The notes: a model not told the origin generated them from the sequence alone. 64,000 nt of DNA from Lachnospiraceae bacterium (GCA_014239155.1 JAAZZQ010000088.1:184888-248887); one strand, 5' to 3'; positions 53,886-62,686 are shown, counted from the first letter of the stretch. Made by a program: numbers and translations.

Positions 53886-55574
53886 TTAAATCATTGACAG
53901 ATATTCTTCAAGATTATTTTCCAGTACCACATATGCATCTAGCAAACCTGCAAGACCATCAATACGTCTTGTACTAATATTTCCCTTACATGGCTGGATA
54001 TTATTGTTTTTATCAATATCTACAACTGTGTTTCCCAAACACCACTTTAATATTGGATTGTTGTTATATATTACTTTTTTCTTTTCAAGGTCCGCTCCCA
54101 ATGATTTCATTGGACTTGATAGCGTCTTTTTACCCTGTATGACAGGTTCCATTACTACCGCTCCAAATGTATTCTTCATATCTTCAACAAAATATGTGGC
54201 AGACCATGCATCATACCCACATTTATACAGATAAATGTCATAATCCTGTTGTACCTCTTCAAACCACTCCCGAATATATTTATAATGCACCTTGTTTCCT
54301 GGACATGTTCTCAAAAGTCCCCGATCGCGCCACAAGTCATATGGTATTTTATCTTCTCTTACCCTTCGTTCCAACAAGTCTTCAGGAAGCCAATACATTT
54401 GCAACACATATATCCTGTTATCACCACACACCATGAATAACACTGTCGCATTAGTTAAATCTGTAGTACTTGACAAATCACAACCACCAATACCATAACG
54501 TGGTTTTAATGTTGAAATATCAAACATTGCTGTATTATTCAGTTGCTCAAACGTCAGCCATGCTTCAGATGAGGTCTCTCTAATATTAAATTCCTTACAA
54601 ACAAGGTCTTTTACCTCTGCTGGATTATTGATTGCTTTATTAACCTTGTTTTCAAGATACTCCCATTTTTTTGACACTCCTAAATTGGGATTTGCTTTCA
54701 TCCATTTACTTTTGTCCGGCCATTCTTTTCGCTCATCTAATTCATAGATAAACGGGAAAAAATGTATGTCCTTATATCCATTCTCATTAAAAATTCCATT
54801 TATAATATGCTCTGCCTCTTCATATTTGGCATCATAAATGTCTTCTCGAATTGTTCCAGCCGTTGATGTAATGTATATAAGCGGCTGGTTTCTAGCAGAA
54901 ACGCCATCTGCTAATATGTCATATAATGCCTTTCCATTTTTCCACTGGTGAATCTCATCCAAAAGCGCACAATGTATATTCATTCCGTCAAGGCTATCAT
55001 AGTCACTCGCAAGCGGTTTAAACACACCATTGTTAAACTGTTCACTTGATATATCTCCAACCCTGCATTTCACATGTCTAGCAATCGCCTTTGACTTTCT
55101 AACCATACGAACGCTTTCCTGCCATATAATCTTTGCCTGATCTCTTTTTGTAGCTGCGCTATAAACTTCTGGTCCTCTTTCCCCATCTCCGATAAGCATA
55201 TATAATCCAACAATTGATGACAGAAATGATTTACCATTTTTCTTACCTACAATGAGAAGAGATTCACGGCAGATTCTGTTTCCTCTTTCATCAATAAAAC
55301 CAAATACTGCTGCCAGATGCGCCTTTTCCCAGAGTTCCAATACAATAGGCGAACCATCTCCCTTAGACGGACAGCAGAATGTTTCAGCAAATTCAATTAT
55401 GTGGTTCGCCCTTGCTGGATTGTATGTCATATTACTGTCAGGATTCAGTATTTTATCTGACAAATATTTATACCACTGATATGTTTTTCTGCATACAGGT
55501 ATCTCTCCGTGTTCAATTTTCTGCCAGTATTGTATTATAGGGTTATAGTCCCTTGGATATTTTATCTTAACCAC
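53886..55574 (-). CDS. terL: Terminase large subunit
   Basis: 562 aa. ATPase domain with SLLIVGKKNGKSFLSS (Walker A) and CALLDEIHQW (Walker B), then the nuclease domain with GGCDLSSTTDLT and a C-terminal RRIDGLAGLLDAYV. Terminase_1/YmfN type. It overlaps the small subunit by 8 bp. Packages phage DNA into proheads. Confidence 0.95.
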   Translation of the reverse strand: MVKIKYPRDYNPIIQYWQKIEHGEIPVCRKTYQWYKYLSDKILNPDSNMTYNPARANHIIEFAETFCCPSKGDGSPIVLELWEKAHLAAVFGFIDERGNRICRESLLIVGKKNGKSFLSSIVGLYMLIGDGERGPEVYSAATKRDQAKIIWQESVRMVRKSKAIARHVKCRVGDISSEQFNNGVFKPLASDYDSLDGMNIHCALLDEIHQWKNGKALYDILADGVSARNQPLIYITSTAGTIREDIYDAKYEEAEHIINGIFNENGYKDIHFFPFIYELDERKEWPDKSKWMKANPNLGVSKKWEYLENKVNKAINNPAEVKDLVCKEFNIRETSSEAWLTFEQLNNTAMFDISTLKPRYGIGGCDLSSTTDLTNATVLFMVCGDNRIYVLQMYWLPEDLLERRVREDKIPYDLWRDRGLLRTCPGNKVHYKYIREWFEEVQQDYDIYLYKCGYDAWSATYFVEDMKNTFGAVVMEPVIQGKKTLSSPMKSLGADLEKKKVIYNNNPILKWCLGNTVVDIDKNNNIQPCKGNISTRRIDGLAGLLDAYVVLENNLEEYLSMI

Positions 55575-55992
55575 TCTTTTCCCTCAAAAATTCAGCAAAC
55601 TCATCACCCTGAGATGACAAATTATTTTTCTTGGTCATACAGTCAAGCAGTATCTTCATAGCCTGCGCCTGTTTTTGTGACATTGCAAGATAAAGCTGTG
55701 CATCAGGACTTTGTTTAGTTCCATACTGGTTCTCACCATTCTTGTACTCCACTGTTGTACCTTCTCTTATAATGCTCTCTCTCAAATCTTGCATTGTCAC
55801 TGTCAGAAACGCTACATCATCCACCAATGCCATAACTAATTTCTTTTTATTTTCATCAATTTCTTTAAACAGTTTTCTTAGTCTGGATATTTCTTTTTTA
55901 ATCCTCTTTTGTTTTTCCACATACTCAGAAATACTGTCATATTCTGCTTCCCGTCGTATTTCCTCTTTTAAATACTCATCCTCTGTAATCAT
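55567..55992 (-). CDS. terS: Terminase small subunit (P27-like)
   Basis: 141 aa from the ATG at 55992 (MITEDEYLKEEI), with GGGGG 10 nt upstream; a GTG at 56001 is in frame. Helical N-terminus and LYLAMSQKQAQAMKILLDCM near the end fit P27-type small terminases. Adjacent to terL. Confidence 0.8.
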   Translation of the reverse strand: MITEDEYLKEEIRREAEYDSISEYVEKQKRIKKEISRLRKLFKEIDENKKKLVMALVDDVAFLTVTMQDLRESIIREGTTVEYKNGENQYGTKQSPDAQLYLAMSQKQAQAMKILLDCMTKKNNLSSQGDEFAEFLREKSG

Positions 55993-56062
55993 AAATACCA
56001 CACCCCCTTTATGACAAGCTGTATGTTAAATCAATCTGTGCCATCGGTCTTGCAAAAAGATT

Positions 56063-56413
56063 TTAGGACTCTTCCGAAAGGGGGGAGTTATCAACCTTCC
56101 GCAAGGAGATTGGTTGTCCATCTCCATCAAATACAAACAACGGTTTCACTTTTTTATTTCCAATTCCATGTTTCTCAAACTTATCATGACAGTCTTTGCA
56201 TACATACTGCAAATTATTATGTTTCAGAGATATATCAAGATTGTTGATATTACTTTTTGTTAACATTGTTTTGTGATGCACTATGTATCCTTGATTACTG
56301 CCACAAATTTCACATACACCACCATCTATCATTATTCTTTGACTAATATAACTATCCCTGCACTGCTGCCAATGCTTTGAATTGTAAAACGCCTTTGCCC
56401 ACTCTTTTGCCAT
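56063..56413 (-). CDS. HNH endonuclease (packaging-associated)
   Basis: 116 aa from ATG 56413 (MAKEWAKAFYNSKHW). CEICGSNQGYIVHHKTML and NLQYVCKDCHDKFEKHG give two CxxC zinc pairs and the HNH core. HNH proteins beside terminase genes of HK97-type phages assist DNA cleavage at packaging. Confidence 0.92.
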   Translation of the reverse strand: MAKEWAKAFYNSKHWQQCRDSYISQRIMIDGGVCEICGSNQGYIVHHKTMLTKSNINNLDISLKHNNLQYVCKDCHDKFEKHGIGNKKVKPLFVFDGDGQPISLRKVDNSPLSEES

Positions 56414-56431
56414 AACGCTACTCCCTAACAC

Positions 56432-56454
56432 AAAAAGAACGCTGTTTAGCAGCG
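56432..56454 (-). terminator. Intrinsic terminator between early and late blocks
   Basis: CGCTG (56440-56444) pairs with CAGCG (56450-56454), extended by GC pairs, and a T-rich run follows on the minus strand (TTCTTTTTG). It stands just before the HNH gene, so early transcription would stop here unless the late regulator acts. Confidence 0.7.
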
Positions 56455-56478
56455 CCCTCTTTGTTATGTACTATATTC

Positions 56479-56514
56479 GTTAACATGATAGCTTCTGCTT
56501 ATTATCATGTTAAC
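56479..56514. promoter_or_regulatory. 12-bp perfect inverted repeat, possible late-gene control site
   Basis: GTTAACATGATA (56479-56490) is mirrored by TATCATGTTAAC (56503-56514). It lies immediately downstream of the ArpU/DUF1492-like regulator gene and upstream of the terminator and packaging genes, where a late activator site is expected. Confidence 0.5.
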
Positions 56515-56565
56515 ATATTAAATGTAGAAAAAAGCGACACTTACATTTTTGATAAAAAATCTAAA

Positions 56566-56880
56566 TCAATGATGCTTATTCAAGTATCGTGTTACCGCTT
56601 TTTCAGGATATGATCTATCATAATGCATTATCTTGGCTATCTTTATCCATGTATAGCCATCCATATATTTATACTGCATTATCCTCCGAACCCGACTGTC
56701 AACAACCGAATTTATATATTCCATAATTTCTTGTTCCAGTTCTGTTATCATTTGTTTTCTTTCTTCCAGCAGCTCTATATTGCCCGAAGGATTTTCTGTA
56801 CTTTTATGTCTTATCTTTTGTTCGATTTCTTTTATTTCTTCTCTCAGGTCAATTAGCTGTTCCAGTTTTTCCTTCGTCAA
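56566..56880 (-). CDS. DUF1492/ArpU-like late transcription regulator
   Basis: 104 aa from TTG 56880. Helical N-terminal half, then VVDSRVRRIMQYKYMDGYTW and IAKIMHYDRSYPEKAVTRYL, a sigma-region-4-like helix-turn-helix. Proteins of this type sit at the end of the early block of many Firmicute prophages and switch on late genes. Confidence 0.75.
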   Translation of the reverse strand: MTKEKLEQLIDLREEIKEIEQKIRHKSTENPSGNIELLEERKQMITELEQEIMEYINSVVDSRVRRIMQYKYMDGYTWIKIAKIMHYDRSYPEKAVTRYLNKHH

Positions 56881-57020
56881 TGTTTTTCCCCCTCCTTTAA
56901 CTTACACAGCCTCAACATAATTATGGAAAATTTGTTCAATATATCTGTCGCCGCATCTTCACTTCTTCCCCGCTTACATATGTTTGTGGCTGTCGTCTTT
57001 CTGAACAGATGCGGATACTG
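56877..57020 (-). pseudogene. Possible tyrosine-recombinase C-terminal remnant
   Basis: A frame without start codon reads QYPHLFRKTTATNICKRGRS and then diverges, ending at 56877. HLFRKTTATN resembles the HxxR box region of tyrosine recombinases, but the following GH and catalytic Tyr parts are absent. Occupies an otherwise empty 146-bp gap. Weak evidence. Confidence 0.3.
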
Positions 57021-57027
57021 CCATTAA

Positions 57028-57312
57028 CTATAATTCGTCAAATTCCTCACCTAGTTTTCTAACCTCCCTTTCAATATCCTCTATATCTCTATTCACCGCT
57101 TGAAGTGCTCCCCTTGTTGAAACATTAACTTCTTTATTGTATCCTCCGTTTAGTGGCATTGCTTGCAAGCAATATGAATGAAGAGTCCTTTTCGCAATAT
57201 CCGCATCCTCTCTGCACAATCCCTGCATTTTTTCCAACTCTTTTTTCCTTTTAAATAATCTATCAATTGTATCTTGCAACTCATTTGCTCGTAATAATTT
57301 TTCTCTTGTCAC
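57028..57312 (-). CDS. Hypothetical phage protein, coiled coil
   Basis: 94 aa from GTG 57312 with AGGAGG 9 nt upstream. Two helical, charged segments (DTIDRLFKRKKELEKMQ, AVNRDIEDIEREVRKLGEEF) flank a short central part with two Cys. No family recognised; early-block position. Confidence 0.7.
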   Translation of the reverse strand: MTREKLLRANELQDTIDRLFKRKKELEKMQGLCREDADIAKRTLHSYCLQAMPLNGGYNKEVNVSTRGALQAVNRDIEDIEREVRKLGEEFDEL

Positions 57313-57376
57313 TATGTTTTTCCTCCTTTAAATTTCAGTTTAGCTCGATTATTCGAGTTTATTGGTAAATCCTTAT

Positions 57377-57607
57377 TTAACCAACATGTTCTTTCGCACA
57401 CCAGTCTAGGAACCTACTGCAATATTTACTTGTACAGGGGCTATTGTCGCATTCTCCATATTCCTTTTCACAGATAAGACAATTAAACACTCCTTCTGTC
57501 TCCTTTAAACTCATTTCTGTGTCCTCTGCAACTTGCAACAACTCCATTTCATCTAACCCCATCACTTTTTCAACCATTTTCTGGCGCATATACTCAACAT
57601 TCGTCAT
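57377..57607 (-). CDS. Small Cys-rich phage protein
   Basis: 76 aa. C-terminal half has six Cys (CLICEKEYGECDNSPC, YCSRFLDWC), a likely zinc-binding site. Overlaps the upstream gene by 14 bp. Similar small Cys-rich proteins occur in early regions of clostridial phages. Function unknown. Confidence 0.7.
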   Translation of the reverse strand: MTNVEYMRQKMVEKVMGLDEMELLQVAEDTEMSLKETEGVFNCLICEKEYGECDNSPCTSKYCSRFLDWCAKEHVG

Positions 57608-57848
57608 ATGCCGCTTTCCCCCTCTCTTTCCTCATTGCCTCAAAGCATAACTCCTGCGTGATAATCTTATTCATTACCAAATCGCCAATTGTTACACCTC
57701 TTCGCCAACCTTTGGAGTCTTCCACAATACACATATGCGGATATTTTGCCACTACAGTATATTCTACCTTCTGGGCAATTCCCCTTTCATTATCCGGTTT
57801 TTGTTTTAACTTTATCTTTGTATTTAATCCTAACTCTGCATAAGTCAT
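57594..57848 (-). CDS. Hypothetical phage protein
   Basis: 84 aa, beta-rich N-terminal half (GIAQKVEYTVVAKYPHMCIV, WRRGVTIGDLVMN) then a helical tail. GAAAGGAT precedes the ATG. It lies between parB and the Cys-rich gene. No family recognised. Confidence 0.7.
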   Translation of the reverse strand: MTYAELGLNTKIKLKQKPDNERGIAQKVEYTVVAKYPHMCIVEDSKGWRRGVTIGDLVMNKIITQELCFEAMRKERGKAAYDEC

Positions 57849-57863
57849 GGCTTTATCCTTTCT

Positions 57864-59249
57864 CTAATGTAACATTCGCTCTTTAAGCAGAGACAACGCA
57901 TCTAGTAGGCAACTATATTTTATTACTTGGTCTTCTCTATTTTCAGAGATAGCCGCTTTCAAGTAGCTATCAAATTTCCAGACCAGATTATTAATTGTGT
58001 TTAAACTATACCCGCCTTTAAGCTGCTGCTCTGCTGAGTAAGTTTCAAATGTGTCAGATTCTGACACATTTTCTTTTTCTGGTTCTGATGTCTTCTCGAA
58101 TGTGTCAGATTCTGACACATTTTTATCTCTTTCAGTCAGAGTGCAAGTTGTTTTCTCTTCTAATTCTTCTTTGTGATTTGGAATATAAGGTTCCTCTATC
58201 CAGCCACAACGAATATTACATGATTTCTCACATTGATTACAGCATTGTACGCCTCCATAACCGCAACAGTTACACGCTCCATATTTACTCCAACCAGTAA
58301 CACACTTTTTAGGAAATACTTGTCCGCAATCTGTTTCTGCAATATTTGCTTCCTTGAACGTTTCTTCAAATGTGTCAGATTCTGACACATTTTCCTTTTC
58401 CGATTCAGAGGGCTTTTCAAATGTACTAGATTCTGACACATCATTCTCTTTCTTTGGTTCTGGTGTCTCCTCAGATGTGTCAGATTCTGACACATTTTTA
58501 TCTATGGATTCCAGAAAACTCTTCTGTCCTTTAATAGTTCTGCTGCCTGTTAGCTTCTTTATATCCTCTTCTGTGAATCCACCATTAACCATTGATATTT
58601 GTACAAGTTGTTTTTGTTCCTCTACCTCAAGCTTTGCTGCCTCATATGCAAGCGATATCCCTATACTGCCATCTTTAAAGATGCTCATTAACCATTCATC
58701 AAGTCTTGTACCAATTGTATTATATATAGCAATCTGTGCTTCTGATACACCAAGATAATCCGCCTCAAGTGTCCTTACCCTTCCATCAATCCCTTGTCTC
58801 TTTTTCAGCTTTGGGATAATCTCTTTTAGCTCCATATGCTGCATCACTTTTTCCCAGTCTGTCAGTTCCCTCTGGGTACTGTTTGTCATAACAAGAAGCA
58901 TCTTCTCTGTATCTTTATCAATATTTTCTATAATCACTGCTGGAATATGTTCAAACTCTGGGTGTCCCTCCTGTACTAGCTCCATACAGGCACGCACACG
59001 TCTATGACCTGCGATAATCCTATAAGGAACAGTTCGTGCCTCTTCTCTAGCAAGCAATATGTTTTGTTGTACTCCGCCCATTGCAAAAATACTGTTCTTT
59101 AACTGTTCCATACTGCTGGGCTCATAGAAATTTTCTTCATTTGGCTTTATATCAAACACACTTACTCTTTCTGTTTTTTCTGCTGCCACCGCTGCATCTT
59201 CCTTACTTATCTCATTCATCATATCCATAATTGAAAAGCCTTTTGCCAT
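57864..59249 (-). CDS. parB: ParB/RepB/Spo0J-type partition protein with repeat-bearing C-terminus
   Basis: 461 aa. The ParB N-terminal domain (~30-120) has VFDIKPNEENFY and IIAGHRRVRAC (the G-x-RR-x-A CTP/nuclease box). An HTH follows (~165-185, LGVSEAQIAIYN). The C-terminal half is unusual: five NVSESDTF-type repeats flank a Cys-rich segment (~330-365) with at least ten Cys, which may bind zinc. Its start overlaps the parA stop (TAATG). With ParA it forms a DNA segregation pair. The repeats come from a palindromic DNA element (see 58047-58495). Confidence 0.88.
   Translation of the reverse strand: MAKGFSIMDMMNEISKEDAAVAAEKTERVSVFDIKPNEENFYEPSSMEQLKNSIFAMGGVQQNILLAREEARTVPYRIIAGHRRVRACMELVQEGHPEFEHIPAVIIENIDKDTEKMLLVMTNSTQRELTDWEKVMQHMELKEIIPKLKKRQGIDGRVRTLEADYLGVSEAQIAIYNTIGTRLDEWLMSIFKDGSIGISLAYEAAKLEVEEQKQLVQISMVNGGFTEEDIKKLTGSRTIKGQKSFLESIDKNVSESDTSEETPEPKKENDVSESSTFEKPSESEKENVSESDTFEETFKEANIAETDCGQVFPKKCVTGWSKYGACNCCGYGGVQCCNQCEKSCNIRCGWIEEPYIPNHKEELEEKTTCTLTERDKNVSESDTFEKTSEPEKENVSESDTFETYSAEQQLKGGYSLNTINNLVWKFDSYLKAAISENREDQVIKYSCLLDALSLLKERMLH
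58047..58495. repeat. Five copies of a palindrome inside parB
   Basis: Core TGTGTCAGATTCTGACACA is a perfect 19-bp palindrome (odd centre) at about 58050-58068, 58101-58119, 58371-58389 and 58476-58494; a copy at 58420-58441 is degraded in its left half. In the first and third copies the symmetry extends to 25 bp. Each encodes Val-Ser-Glu-Ser-Asp-Thr-Phe. Candidates for ParB-binding centromere sites. Confidence 0.85.
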
Positions 59250-60013
59250 TACCTGCCAATCCTCCTTTCATACTCAGCGGCAAGATTCTTATATCCTCCT
59301 GCTGCACCACACCTTGGTGAATGTACAGAAATTGGCTCTCCTGCAAATGTGCTTCGGCTTACTACCTGTGTCCAGCTTATTTTTGTTTCAAGTACTCTTC
59401 CACAGAAATCCTCTAACAGCTTTATCCCTTCGTCGCATAGTTCACTCTTTTTATATTGGGTAACAAGACAGCCTATAAATTCCAGCTTAGGATTATAGTA
59501 CTTTTTTACATCTCTGATTTGTTCTAGTATTTCTCTAATTCCATCAAAGGCAAACTTGTCTATTGTGACAGGAATGATTACATCATCACTTGCCACAAGT
59601 GCATTGATGACAGAAATATTAATATCTGGTGCACAGTCAATCACACAATATGTATATTGGTCTCGCACCTGTTCTAGTGCTTCTCTTACACGGGACTGCT
59701 GTGGTTTTGTTGTATCTAACAATACTTGGCGATCTGCCTTCAATAATGACATATTTGCTGGAACCACATCTATTAATGCAAATTTTGTCCTTACAGATAC
59801 TTCCATAATGCCCGCAGTCCCCAACAACACATCTGACAAACTCTTTTTGTCATAATCATGGCATTTCATAAACTTACTTGTATTACCTTGTTTATCACAG
59901 TCAATCAACAATACTCTACAATCATGGTTGTGCATCAGCTCATATGCCATATTGATGCTTGTGACTGTCTTGCCAACACCACCCTTTAAATTAATAATGC
60001 TTATTGTTCTCAT
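59249..60013 (-). CDS. parA: ParA-type partition ATPase
   Basis: 254 aa. Deviant Walker A (NLKGGVGKT) at ~8-16, A' region LLIDCDKQGNTSKF, Walker B-like CVIDCAPDINISVINAL, typical of ParA/Soj. No N-terminal HTH, so type Ib/Soj-like. GGAGG precedes the ATG. In operon with parB. Confidence 0.93.
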   Translation of the reverse strand: MRTISIINLKGGVGKTVTSINMAYELMHNHDCRVLLIDCDKQGNTSKFMKCHDYDKKSLSDVLLGTAGIMEVSVRTKFALIDVVPANMSLLKADRQVLLDTTKPQQSRVREALEQVRDQYTYCVIDCAPDINISVINALVASDDVIIPVTIDKFAFDGIREILEQIRDVKKYYNPKLEFIGCLVTQYKKSELCDEGIKLLEDFCGRVLETKISWTQVVSRSTFAGEPISVHSPRCGAAGGYKNLAAEYERRIGR

Positions 60014-60052
60014 AGTTGTTTCCTCCCAGTAGTTTCTTTGCCTCCTGCTGTT

Positions 60053-60511
60053 TTACAGAAGACTTGCTTGATAGTATCCGCCCTTATTTCGTATCTCTTT
60101 TATTGCATCTTGTATCTCTACACTATAAGCACTTTTCCCAGTGGAATGCATATAATGCAGTTCATGTTTTGATGAAGCTCTGTAAAGTGTCCTCCATTCG
60201 TCGGTATTTGCAATCGGTTCCCCTTTGGCTGTACGCCAACCATTGCGCCGCCAATCATTCACCCTGCCATTACTGATACTCTCACAAACATGTTCATTGT
60301 CGGAATATATTGTTACAGTGCATGGGCTGTTGAGCAAATTCAACGCTTCTGTAAGTGCCAGTATATATGCAAGGTTCCATGTTCCATAGCATATGCCTGA
60401 CACAATCCTTGATTCCCTCTGCCTATTCTTTCGGATATACTCAACTGCTGCGCCGTAACCTCTGTACAGCTTCTTCCTGCTGCCATTATCAGTCTCTATG
60501 TAGATATTCAC
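60053..60511 (-). CDS. RNase H-like protein
   Basis: 152 aa from GTG 60511. RNase H fold features: IYIETDNGSR at the N-terminus (first acidic residue), LALTEALNLL (second), VTIYSDNEHVC (third) and HSTGKSAYSVEIQDAI (C-terminal His and acidic residue). It may remove primers during phage replication. Lies between parA and replisome-organiser genes. Confidence 0.85.
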   Translation of the reverse strand: MNIYIETDNGSRKKLYRGYGAAVEYIRKNRQRESRIVSGICYGTWNLAYILALTEALNLLNSPCTVTIYSDNEHVCESISNGRVNDWRRNGWRTAKGEPIANTDEWRTLYRASSKHELHYMHSTGKSAYSVEIQDAIKEIRNKGGYYQASLL

Positions 60512-60620
60512 ATTGAATATGCTTCACTCCCCCTTTCAATCGCTCTCGCATATGTGGAACACTTATGCGAAGGCACTTATCCACTTATCCACAATCCGCC
60601 TTTTTGCGTTCGCTTAAATG

Positions 60621-61505
60621 CTAATTTGCCAATAGATTCCCTTCGAAAAACGCCATATCCTCAGCACTATATGCACTATTGACCAAATTTTCGTCTGGCG
60701 GCGCTTTGAGCGCATAAAGTCCAGACCAGCCATTCATGATTGACTGGTTTAATATTGCTACGGCTTTCATGATATTCATTTTGCCATCTTCACCTGCCAA
60801 CACAACAAGCGAATCTTTTACAAGCCTCACTGCTCTGTCAATCAGCGGTCTGTTCATTCTTTTGCGCATATAAACAAAATCCTTAAAGGCACTATTCAAG
60901 TCTTCGTTGTCTGGATAATATGCCCTGCTGTCTGGTTTTTTCTTCGGATTGGTATTCGCCACCCCCTGGTTTGATACATTAGTATTTAATTCTTTAATAT
61001 TTGATATATTAGTATTTAATTGTCCGCGGTTTTCCTGTGTGGGAATTGTCAATGCAAGCTCCTTCAATGCTGGTTCCTCTGACACAGATTTTTTTAATGC
61101 AGCCTCTTTGCAAACTGCATTCTCTGATACTGGTTCTTCTACATTTTCTAATTCAGGCTGTTCTGCATCAGACATTTCACTTTCTTCACTTTCACCTTCC
61201 AATTCTTGTGAAACAGGCTGTTCGTGTATTATATAATCTATTCCTCTTAATCTTCCCTTCTCATCACGAATGCGTTCCGTCTTCTCAACATATCCAAATT
61301 TGATAAGCTCATTTAATGTGCTCCTTACACTGTCCACTCCCTCTTTACAGAGTCCTGCCAAACCTTCGATTGAAAACTTCCAAGTATCTGGAAGACTTAG
61401 CATCGTTGAAAGCAGCCCTCTTGCTTTCAGTGATATGTTTTTGTCTCTGAAATGATAATTACTCATTACTGTAAAATCTTTTGTTTTTTCTGTTCTTATA
61501 ACCAC
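60621..61505 (-). CDS. Replisome organiser-like protein (HTH plus DnaD-like)
   Basis: 294 aa from GTG 61505 with GGAGGGG upstream. N-terminal winged-helix (HTH_36 type) ~10-95: NYHFRDKNISLKARGLLSTM, SVRSTLNELIKFGYVEK. A Glu/Ser-rich linker (~100-180) and a C-terminal ~85-aa domain (YPDNEDLNSAFKDFVYMRKR) follow. Such proteins load helicase at the phage origin. The gene upstream is a truncated duplicate. Confidence 0.8.
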   Translation of the reverse strand: MVIRTEKTKDFTVMSNYHFRDKNISLKARGLLSTMLSLPDTWKFSIEGLAGLCKEGVDSVRSTLNELIKFGYVEKTERIRDEKGRLRGIDYIIHEQPVSQELEGESEESEMSDAEQPELENVEEPVSENAVCKEAALKKSVSEEPALKELALTIPTQENRGQLNTNISNIKELNTNVSNQGVANTNPKKKPDSRAYYPDNEDLNSAFKDFVYMRKRMNRPLIDRAVRLVKDSLVVLAGEDGKMNIMKAVAILNQSIMNGWSGLYALKAPPDENLVNSAYSAEDMAFFEGNLLAN

Positions 61506-61896
61506 TTAGTTTCCCCTCCTTTTTCTTATCTTTACAAGCTGCATTCTCTAATATTGATTCTTCTGCATCAAACATTTTGCTCTCGTTTTTCAATTTTTGG
61601 GAAACAGGCTGTTCATGTATTATATAATCTATTCTTTTTAACTTTCCTGCCTCATCACAGACGCGTTCTATTTTCTCAACATATCCAAATTCAACAAGCT
61701 CATTTAATGCACTCTTTACACTGTCCTCTCCGTCTTTACAGAGTCCTGCCAAACCCTCAATTGAAAAATTCCAATCATCTGGAAGACTCAACATAATTGA
61801 GAGCAGCCCTGCTGCTTCCAAAGATATGTTTTTATCCTTAAGATGATAGTTACTCATTACTATAGAATCCTTTGTCTTTTTTGCTCTTATAACCAT
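61459..61896 (-). CDS. Truncated duplicate of the replisome organiser N-terminus
   Basis: 145 aa. Residues 1-125 are a close copy of the downstream protein's N-terminus (MVIRAKKTKD, KDKNISLEAAGLLSIMLSLP). The last ~17 residues (GYKNRKNKRFYSNE) are just an out-of-frame reading of the next gene's start, showing that the duplication joint removed the rest. It has its own GAGGG RBS. It may act as a DNA-binding competitor or be a relic. Confidence 0.8.
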   Translation of the reverse strand: MVIRAKKTKDSIVMSNYHLKDKNISLEAAGLLSIMLSLPDDWNFSIEGLAGLCKDGEDSVKSALNELVEFGYVEKIERVCDEAGKLKRIDYIIHEQPVSQKLKNESKMFDAEESILENAACKDKKKEGKLSGYKNRKNKRFYSNE

Positions 61897-61942
61897 TTGG
61901 TTTCCCTCTCTTTCCTTTTCTTGTTATATCTACTTTGATTGT

Positions 61943-62569
61943 TCAATGCTCTTTCAGAACAATTCCATACACATGATAATCTCTCTGAAAATCTCTTACA
62001 CCCTTCTGATGGGCGATTGTATGATGTATTCGGCACAGACATATCTTTCTATTCTCAGTATCGTCATAATGCCTTCTATCATATCCCATGCCAATTGTGT
62101 CCCAGTGATGTATCTCTCCAAATCTGCCACATATGGCACATTTTTTATGTTTGATACATTGGTATAAATAGGTGTCAATATCATCTGTTCTGTCAGAAAG
62201 CCGTTCAGATAGGATTACACCATGTTTGAGGCAGAAGTCTGTGAGCGTATTAATAAAATCCCTAGCAATACTCATAGAACAATCAGAAAGAGAAAAGTAA
62301 TCACAGCCTATTCTTGTGATATGCACATACTTCATGACTTCCTTTGTCTCTTCTGGCGTATATCCTGTATATTGTGAAATGTCACGAAGCGTAGCATAGA
62401 TTTTCTTTTGCTGTTCTGGTGACAAGGTACGCCCATCAACCAATCGCAGAGATACATTCTTAATTTGCTTGTCCATTATCTCTGCTGCCAGATTGGCATT
62501 ATCAATCCGTACCACAATATCAGCACTACCGCCATTATCACGTACTGCTATAATCTTTCCATCTTCCAT
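61943..62569 (-). CDS. Putative HNHc nuclease (HNHc_6 type)
   Basis: 208 aa. The C-terminal HNH-like region shows CAICGRFGEIHHWDTIGMG, CLCRIHHTIAHQKG with paired Cys and His. The N-terminal half (VRIDNANLAAEIMDKQIKNV, LSPEQQKKIYATLRDISQYT) matches the phage HNHc_6 family, thought to work in recombination. First clear gene of the early block. Confidence 0.85.
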   Translation of the reverse strand: MEDGKIIAVRDNGGSADIVVRIDNANLAAEIMDKQIKNVSLRLVDGRTLSPEQQKKIYATLRDISQYTGYTPEETKEVMKYVHITRIGCDYFSLSDCSMSIARDFINTLTDFCLKHGVILSERLSDRTDDIDTYLYQCIKHKKCAICGRFGEIHHWDTIGMGYDRRHYDDTENRKICLCRIHHTIAHQKGVRDFQRDYHVYGIVLKEH

Positions 62570-62686
62570 TGTCCCACTTCCTTTGTGCTTTCTACGTGGC
62601 GCACAGGCTTTTATCCCTGCACGTCCACTAATCTACTGGGAATGTGATGCATATGCACCACGTACAAAGCACACAACTTGTCCACA

